From: Selenomonadales bacterium
Lineage (GTDB): Bacteria; Bacillota; Negativicutes; Sporomusales; UBA7701
NCBI GenBank assembly: GCA_029975165.1
Contig: JARKPR010000064.1
Location: 1-41,169, forward strand
Length of the DNA stretch: 41,169 bases
Direction: 5' to 3'
Shown: in pieces, positions 36,661-41,169 of the stretch
Layout of the letters: each line of letters starts with the position of its first letter
Numbering within the stretch: position 1 is the stretch's first letter
The notes under the pieces: model-generated
Seen by the model: the letters and a program-made list of their open reading frames with translations, nothing else
What the model was told of the DNA's origin: nothing
Database searches by the model: none
Translations under genes and position numbers: made by a program

Positions 36661-37403
36661 TACTTATCGCTCCCTTCAGCGGCGACAGCGGCGTCCTTGC
36701 GCGGGGCACGCCTTTCGCGCCGGGGTTCGGGTCTTTCCTCCGCCCTGGCCTCGCCGGCCGCGCCCACCTTCGGCGCCTGCGGCAGCACCTCGCCCTTATA
36801 AATCCACACCTTCACACCGATGCGGCCGTAAGTCGTGTGGGCTTCGGCGGTGCCGTAATCGATGTCGGCCCGCAGCGTATGCAGCGGAATGCTGCCCTCG
36901 CGGTAGCTCTCCGTGCGGGCGATCTCGGCGCCGCCCAGGCGGCCGCCAACCATCACCTTGATGCCCTTGGCGCCCATGCGCATCGTGCGGCCCACCGACT
37001 GCTTCATCGCCCGGCGGAAAGCGATGCGCTTTACCAGCTGGGCGGCGATATTCTCCGCCACCAGCGTGGCATCCAGCTCAGCCTGCTTGATCTCGGCGAT
37101 ATTGACGTCGATGACCTTGCCGGCCAGCTCCTTCAGGCCCCGCTTGAGCTCCTCGATGCCCGTGCCGCCGCGGCCGATAACCATCCCCGGCTTGGCGGTA
37201 TGGATCGTGACCTTCACGCGGTTGGCGGCACGCTCTATTTCCACGCGGGAGATACCGGCGGCAAACAGTTTCTTCTTGACATACTCACGGATCTTGACAT
37301 CCTCGTGGAGCAGCTTGGCGTAGTCCTTGTCGGCGAACCACCTGGCGTCCCAGTTCTTGATGATGCCGATCCTAAGTCCGTGCGGATTGACCTTTTGACC
37401 CAC
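36660..37403 (-). CDS. rpsC: 30S ribosomal protein S3
   Basis: 247 aa; two KH-like/C-terminal domains at the mRNA entry tunnel. [13 protein letters not shown] start and [16 protein letters not shown] (KH loop). The C-terminus carries an additional charged tail of about 30 residues rich in Arg, Glu and Pro. GTG start with GGAGGG upstream. Confidence 0.98.
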   Translation of the reverse strand: MGQKVNPHGLRIGIIKNWDARWFADKDYAKLLHEDVKIREYVKKKLFAAGISRVEIERAANRVKVTIHTAKPGMVIGRGGTGIEELKRGLKELAGKVIDVNIAEIKQAELDATLVAENIAAQLVKRIAFRRAMKQSVGRTMRMGAKGIKVMVGGRLGGAEIARTESYREGSIPLHTLRADIDYGTAEAHTTYGRIGVKVWIYKGEVLPQAPKVGAAGEARAEERPEPRRERRAPRKDAAVAAEGSDK

Positions 37404-37422
37404 TTCTTTCCCTCCTTCGCGC

Positions 37423-37755
37423 TTAGCGTTCTTTTACGACGACCGTCACGTGGCTCGACCGCTTCAGGATCTTGAAGGCCTGGCCGCGGGAGCGCGGGTG
37501 GATCCGCTTCATCGTCGGGCCCTGGTCGGCGTAGACGGCGGCGACGTACAACTTGTCGGCGTTCATGTCGTAATTGTGCTCCGCGTTGGCGACCGCCGAC
37601 TTGAGCACCTTCTCCACCACCTCGGACGCGACTTTCGGCGTATGCTTAAGGATTGCGAAAGCTTCGCCCACATTCTTGCCGCGGATGAGGTCGACGACGA
37701 TGCGGACCTTGCGCGGCGCGATGCGGATATATTTGGCAATTGCCTTGGCTTCCAT
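37423..37755 (-). CDS. rplV: 50S ribosomal protein L22
   Basis: 110 aa; its beta hairpin lines the exit tunnel. [20 protein letters not shown] and [19 protein letters not shown] are conserved. Confidence 0.98.
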   Translation of the reverse strand: MEAKAIAKYIRIAPRKVRIVVDLIRGKNVGEAFAILKHTPKVASEVVEKVLKSAVANAEHNYDMNADKLYVAAVYADQGPTMKRIHPRSRGQAFKILKRSSHVTVVVKER

Positions 37756-37776
37756 GATTAACCCCCTCTCGGTCGG

Positions 37777-38058
37777 CTATTTCAGCGACGTGGATTTCTC
37801 GGTGCGGCTATGCCCCCGGAAAGTCCGGGTCGGCGCGAACTCGCCCAGCTTATGGCCGACCATATCCTCGGTGATATACACCGGCACATGCTTGCGGCCG
37901 TCATGCACAGCGACGGTATGGCCGACGAAATTGGGCAGGATGGTCGACGCCCGCGACCAGGTCTTGACGACCTTCTTCTCGTTCTTGGCGTTCATGGCTT
38001 TTATCTTCTTCAGCAGGCTCTCGTGAACGTACGGTCCTTTTTTGACTGATCTAGACAC
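37777..38058 (-). CDS. rpsS: 30S ribosomal protein S19
   Basis: 93 aa; head of the 30S subunit, partner of S13. [18 protein letters not shown] and [19 protein letters not shown] are conserved. GTG start, AGGAGG 8 nt upstream. Confidence 0.98.
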   Translation of the reverse strand: MSRSVKKGPYVHESLLKKIKAMNAKNEKKVVKTWSRASTILPNFVGHTVAVHDGRKHVPVYITEDMVGHKLGEFAPTRTFRGHSRTEKSTSLK

Positions 38059-38084
38059 CCTACAGGCCTCCTTTCGCTATGCGG

Positions 38085-38912
38085 TTATTTCGTCCTTCTC
38101 TTTACGATCATCCGGTCCGAAGGCTTCTTCGTGCGGGTCTTGGCGCCGCCGGCATGCTTGCCCCACGGCGTGACCGGGTGCTTGCGGCCGACAGGCGAAC
38201 GGCCCTCGCCGCCGCCATGCGGATGGTCGATCGGGTTCATCGCCACGCCACGGTTGGCGGGGCGGACGCCCAGCCAGCGGGAACGGCCGGCCTTGCCGAT
38301 CGTGATATTCTCGTGCTCCAGGTTGCCCACCTGACCGATGGTCGCCCGGCAATTCACATGGACCTTGCGCAGCTCGCCGGACGGCAGGCGCAGGAGAGCG
38401 TTGCCGCCTTCCTTGGCCATCAGCTGGGCGGCGGTGCCGGCGGAACGGACCATCTGGCCGCCCTTGCCGATCTTCATCTCGATATTGTGGATCAGCGTGC
38501 CCACCGGGATATCCTTCATCGGCAGCGCGTTGCCCGCCTTGATATCCGCGCCTTCGCCGCTCATGACGGTATCGCCCACCTTCAGCCCGTTGGGGGCCAG
38601 GATATAGCGCTTCTCGCCGTCGGCGTAATTCAGCAGGGCGATGCGGGCCGAGCGGTTCGGATCGTACTCGATCGTCGCCACCTTGGCCGGGACGCCGTCC
38701 TTGTTGCGCTTGAAATCGATCAGCCGGTACAGGCGCTTGTGGCCGCCGCCCTGGTGGCGGACGGTCAAACGGCCCTGCTGGTTGCGGCCACCGTGTTTAT
38801 GCAGTCTCTCGGTAAGCGACTTTTCCGGCCTGTCGGTCGTGATTTCCTCGAAACCGGCCACCGTCATGAACCGCCGCCCCGGAGCGTAGGGTTTAAAGGA
38901 TTTAACTGCCAT
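38085..38912 (-). CDS. rplB: 50S ribosomal protein L2
   Basis: 275 aa; needed for subunit joining and peptidyl transferase activity. The conserved loop [19 protein letters not shown] includes His230, the residue long discussed for the catalytic centre. Other blocks: [15 protein letters not shown] and [13 protein letters not shown]. Confidence 0.98.
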   Translation of the reverse strand: MAVKSFKPYAPGRRFMTVAGFEEITTDRPEKSLTERLHKHGGRNQQGRLTVRHQGGGHKRLYRLIDFKRNKDGVPAKVATIEYDPNRSARIALLNYADGEKRYILAPNGLKVGDTVMSGEGADIKAGNALPMKDIPVGTLIHNIEMKIGKGGQMVRSAGTAAQLMAKEGGNALLRLPSGELRKVHVNCRATIGQVGNLEHENITIGKAGRSRWLGVRPANRGVAMNPIDHPHGGGEGRSPVGRKHPVTPWGKHAGGAKTRTKKPSDRMIVKRRTK

Positions 38913-38934
38913 TGGTGCTCCTCCTTACCAACCT

Positions 38935-39222
38935 TTATAAGCCTTCGAAGAACTCGATGGTCTGGCCGGGGGCCAGCTTGACGATGGCCTTCTTGTAGTC
39001 CGGCCGCTTGCCCTCGTGCTTGCCCATCCGCTTCATCTTGCCGAACACGCGGATGGTGTTGACGTCGAGCACCTTCACCTTGAAAACCTGCTCGACCGCC
39101 TGGCGGATCTCAATCTTATTGGCCGTCAGCGGGACAACGAAAGTATACTTGTTGTCCTTCATCAGATCGGTCGCTTTTTCGGTGATAAGCGGGCGGATCA
39201 GGATGTCGCGCGCGTTTGCCAT
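38935..39222 (-). CDS. rplW: 50S ribosomal protein L23
   Basis: 95 aa; docking site for trigger factor and SRP at the tunnel exit. [20 protein letters not shown] and [19 protein letters not shown] are conserved. ATG 39222 shares a base with the rplD stop (TGATG); a GTG one codon earlier is also possible. Confidence 0.97.
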   Translation of the reverse strand: MANARDILIRPLITEKATDLMKDNKYTFVVPLTANKIEIRQAVEQVFKVKVLDVNTIRVFGKMKRMGKHEGKRPDYKKAIVKLAPGQTIEFFEGL

Positions 39223-39857
39223 CACGCCAACACCTCCTCAATCTTGCTGACCGCGTCTTTGGTGACCAGCACCTTGTCGTGGTAAAGAATATCGTAGACA
39301 TTCAGCCCCTGGGAAGTAATGCTCTTCACGCCGGGGATATTGCGGGACGACTTCTCCACATTCTCGACATTCTCGTCGGCGGCGGCCACGATGATCAGGG
39401 CCTTATCGTCGCCGACCTTCAAACTGTCGAGCATGCCGATGACCGTCTTGGTCTTGGGCTCCTTGACGGCAATATCCTCCATGACGAGCAGCTCGCCCGC
39501 CGCCACCTTGGCCGACAGGGCCGACTTGATCGCCAGACGGCGCGCCTTGCGGGGCATCGAAAACTTGTAGCTGCGGGGCTGCGGGCCGAAAACCGTGCCG
39601 CCGCCCACCCACACCGGGGAAGTATTGCTGCCGGCGCGGGCGCGGCCGGTGCCCTTCTGGCGCCACGGCTTCTTGCCGCCGCCGCGGACCATGCCCCTCG
39701 TCTTGGTCGCCGCCGTGCCGAGGCGCTGGCTGGCCAGCTGCATGACCACCGCCTGGTGCATCACGGCCTCGTTGACCTCAACGCCGAACACGCTGTCGTT
39801 AAGCTCTATTTCGCCGGTCTGGGCCCCGGTCATGTTATAAACTGCTACTTTCGGCAT
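39222..39857 (-). CDS. rplD: 50S ribosomal protein L4
   Basis: 211 aa; its loop reaches the exit tunnel, and in E. coli it represses the S10 operon. Conserved [11 protein letters not shown] (tunnel loop) and [19 protein letters not shown]. Coupled to rplW by one-base overlap. Confidence 0.98.
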   Translation of the reverse strand: MPKVAVYNMTGAQTGEIELNDSVFGVEVNEAVMHQAVVMQLASQRLGTAATKTRGMVRGGGKKPWRQKGTGRARAGSNTSPVWVGGGTVFGPQPRSYKFSMPRKARRLAIKSALSAKVAAGELLVMEDIAVKEPKTKTVIGMLDSLKVGDDKALIIVAAADENVENVEKSSRNIPGVKSITSQGLNVYDILYHDKVLVTKDAVSKIEEVLA

Positions 39858-39891
39858 AACTTACGTCCTCCTTTCGCGTCACCGGTTGCGG

Positions 39892-40533
39892 TTATTTACC
39901 CGGTTTTACCGTGTCCCTGATGACAACGTAGCTGCCCCGCGGGCCGGGGACGGCGCCCTTGATCAGGATCAGATTGCGGGCCGTGTCGACTCTAGCGACC
40001 CTGAGGCGCTGCACGGTAACCCTGTGGCCGCCCATACGGCCGGGGAGCTTCTTGCCCTTGAAAACCTTGCCGCCGCCGCCGCTCGTCCGGGTACCGATCG
40101 TGCCCGGCTCGCGGTGGGACTTGGAACCGTGGCCCATGGGGCCGCGCTTGAAATTGTGGCGCTTGATGCCGCCGGCGAAGCCTTTGCCCTTGGAAGTGCC
40201 GGTCACATCGATGATTTCGCCCTCGCTGAACACGTCCACGCCGACCGTCTCGCCGACCTTGTACTCGGGCGCCGCCGGCAGGCGCAGCTCGCGGATGAAC
40301 CTGACCGGCTTGGCGCCGGATTTGGCGAAATGACCCTTCATCGGCTTGGTGACATGCTTATCCTTAACAGTGCCGAAACCCAACTGCACCGCATTGTAGC
40401 CGTCGCTCTCAACCGTCTTATTCTGAAGTACGACGCTGGCGCCGGCCTCCACGACCGTTACCGGGATAACCTCGCCCTTCTCGGTGAAGATCTGCGTCAT
40501 ACCAAGTTTCTTGCCTAAAATTCCTTTAGCCAT
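39892..40533 (-). CDS. rplC: 50S ribosomal protein L3
   Basis: 213 aa; its extension approaches the peptidyl transferase centre. [20 protein letters not shown] start, [20 protein letters not shown] and [16 protein letters not shown] are conserved. Confidence 0.98.
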   Translation of the reverse strand: MAKGILGKKLGMTQIFTEKGEVIPVTVVEAGASVVLQNKTVESDGYNAVQLGFGTVKDKHVTKPMKGHFAKSGAKPVRFIRELRLPAAPEYKVGETVGVDVFSEGEIIDVTGTSKGKGFAGGIKRHNFKRGPMGHGSKSHREPGTIGTRTSGGGGKVFKGKKLPGRMGGHRVTVQRLRVARVDTARNLILIKGAVPGPRGSYVVIRDTVKPGK

Positions 40534-40546
40534 TTATGCCACCCCC

Positions 40547-40858
40547 CTACAGCTTGATCTCGATGTCCACGCCCGCCGGCAGGTCGAGGCGCATCAGCGC
40601 GTCAACCGTTTTCGGGGTCGGCTCGACGATATCAATAAGGCGCTTATGGGTCCGCATCTCGAACTGCTCGCGGGAATCCTTATTGACATGGGGTGAACGC
40701 AAGATCGTGAAAATATTTTTCTCGGTGGGAAGCGGGATGGGCCCGGAAACCATCGCGCCGGTACGTTTGGCGGTATCGACGATTTTGGCCGCGCTGGCGT
40801 CCAGCGCCTTGTGATCGTATGCCTTAAGGCGGATCCTGATTTTCTGTTGCTTAGCCAT
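40547..40858 (-). CDS. rpsJ: 30S ribosomal protein S10
   Basis: 103 aa; also NusE, the NusB partner in antitermination. [20 protein letters not shown] and [21 protein letters not shown] are conserved. First gene of the S10 operon; AAGGAGG upstream. Confidence 0.98.
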   Translation of the reverse strand: MAKQQKIRIRLKAYDHKALDASAAKIVDTAKRTGAMVSGPIPLPTEKNIFTILRSPHVNKDSREQFEMRTHKRLIDIVEPTPKTVDALMRLDLPAGVDIEIKL

Positions 40859-40903
40859 TGTATTGCCTCCTTATCGCCCGGTTTCGTGAACGGACACTTC
40901 TCA

Positions 40904-40938
40904 ACGGGAGTTTCCCCGCGGCGCGGGCAACATCCCGT
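40904..40938 (-). promoter_or_regulatory. nested stem-loop in the rpsJ upstream region
   Basis: Outer 6-bp arms ACGGGA/TCCCGT (40904-40909 with 40933-40938) enclose a 5-bp CCCGC/GCGGG hairpin (40915-40927). It lies about 45 nt before rpsJ, a place for a leader control element, but I cannot match it to a known family. No convincing promoter was found in 40859-41030. Confidence 0.3.
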
Positions 40939-40983
40939 CTCATCGCCGAAGAAAAAACCTTTATCACATTAAAAAGCCATATC

Positions 40984-41013
40984 CGGGCCGGGGCGGCGGT
41001 GCCGCCCCGCCCG
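40984..41013 (-). terminator. candidate terminator of tuf
   Basis: Strong GC stem: GGGGCGGC/GCCGCCCC (40990-40997 with 41001-41008) extended by CGGGC/GCCCG across one bulged base. On the minus strand a run of five T follows only after about 12 nt, so termination may be incomplete and allow read-through into the S10 operon. Confidence 0.45.
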
Positions 41014-41030
41014 AATCTCAGTACAGGGAC

Positions 41031-41169
<139 letters not shown>

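Overview
The window is a GC-rich chromosomal segment of a Bacillota (Firmicutes) bacterium. All features except two short plus-strand genes are on the minus strand. Markers of the phylum are the cdaA-cdaR-glmM locus followed by a glmS ribozyme, the gene order rplQ-ecfA-ecfA-ecfT-truA-rplM-rpsI, and CwlD, a cortex amidase typical of endospore formers. An AmmeMemoRadiSam triad and an FAD-dehydrogenase inside the glmM operon fit an anaerobic lineage, possibly Negativicutes/Sporomusaceae; that placement is inference from memory of gene order, not a measured phylogeny. No rRNA, tRNA, CRISPR, IS element or phage gene was seen.

Reading along the minus strand (right to left): the 3' end of tuf (41031-41169), then the complete S10-spc-alpha ribosomal supercluster from rpsJ to rplQ (40858-25454) in canonical order, including secY, adk, map, a KOW-domain protein, infA and the 37-codon rpmJ. 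Next come the ECF transporter energizing module, truA, and rplM-rpsI with a strong promoter and a structured leader. A lipid-exported or secreted unknown protein follows. A monofunctional transglycosylase (plus strand) is divergent from cwlD, which leads an operon with the three AmmeMemoRadiSam genes. A DedA membrane protein (plus strand) is divergent from the complete arginine operon argC-J-B-D-F-(GNAT)-G-H. After this come ilvE, then cdaA-cdaR-FAD dehydrogenase-glmM and a glmS ribozyme whose glmS gene must lie beyond the left edge.

The most noteworthy non-coding features are: (1) a two-unit tandem repeat of 68/69 nt that forms nearly all of the argC mRNA leader, beginning at the predicted transcription start of a promoter overlapped by two ArgR-like boxes; (2) two members of a short inverted-repeat (MITE-like) family, 21822-21946 and 25181-25314, with nearly identical ends and unrelated centres; (3) the glmS ribozyme; (4) a plus-strand terminator for dedA embedded in the last cysteine motif of the convergent radical SAM gene.

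The genes combine cell-envelope precursor supply (GlmM, GlmS control, c-di-AMP), arginine and branched-chain amino acid synthesis, and the translation apparatus. The protein-coding content is mostly conserved housekeeping; the candidate novelties are in the non-coding segments.
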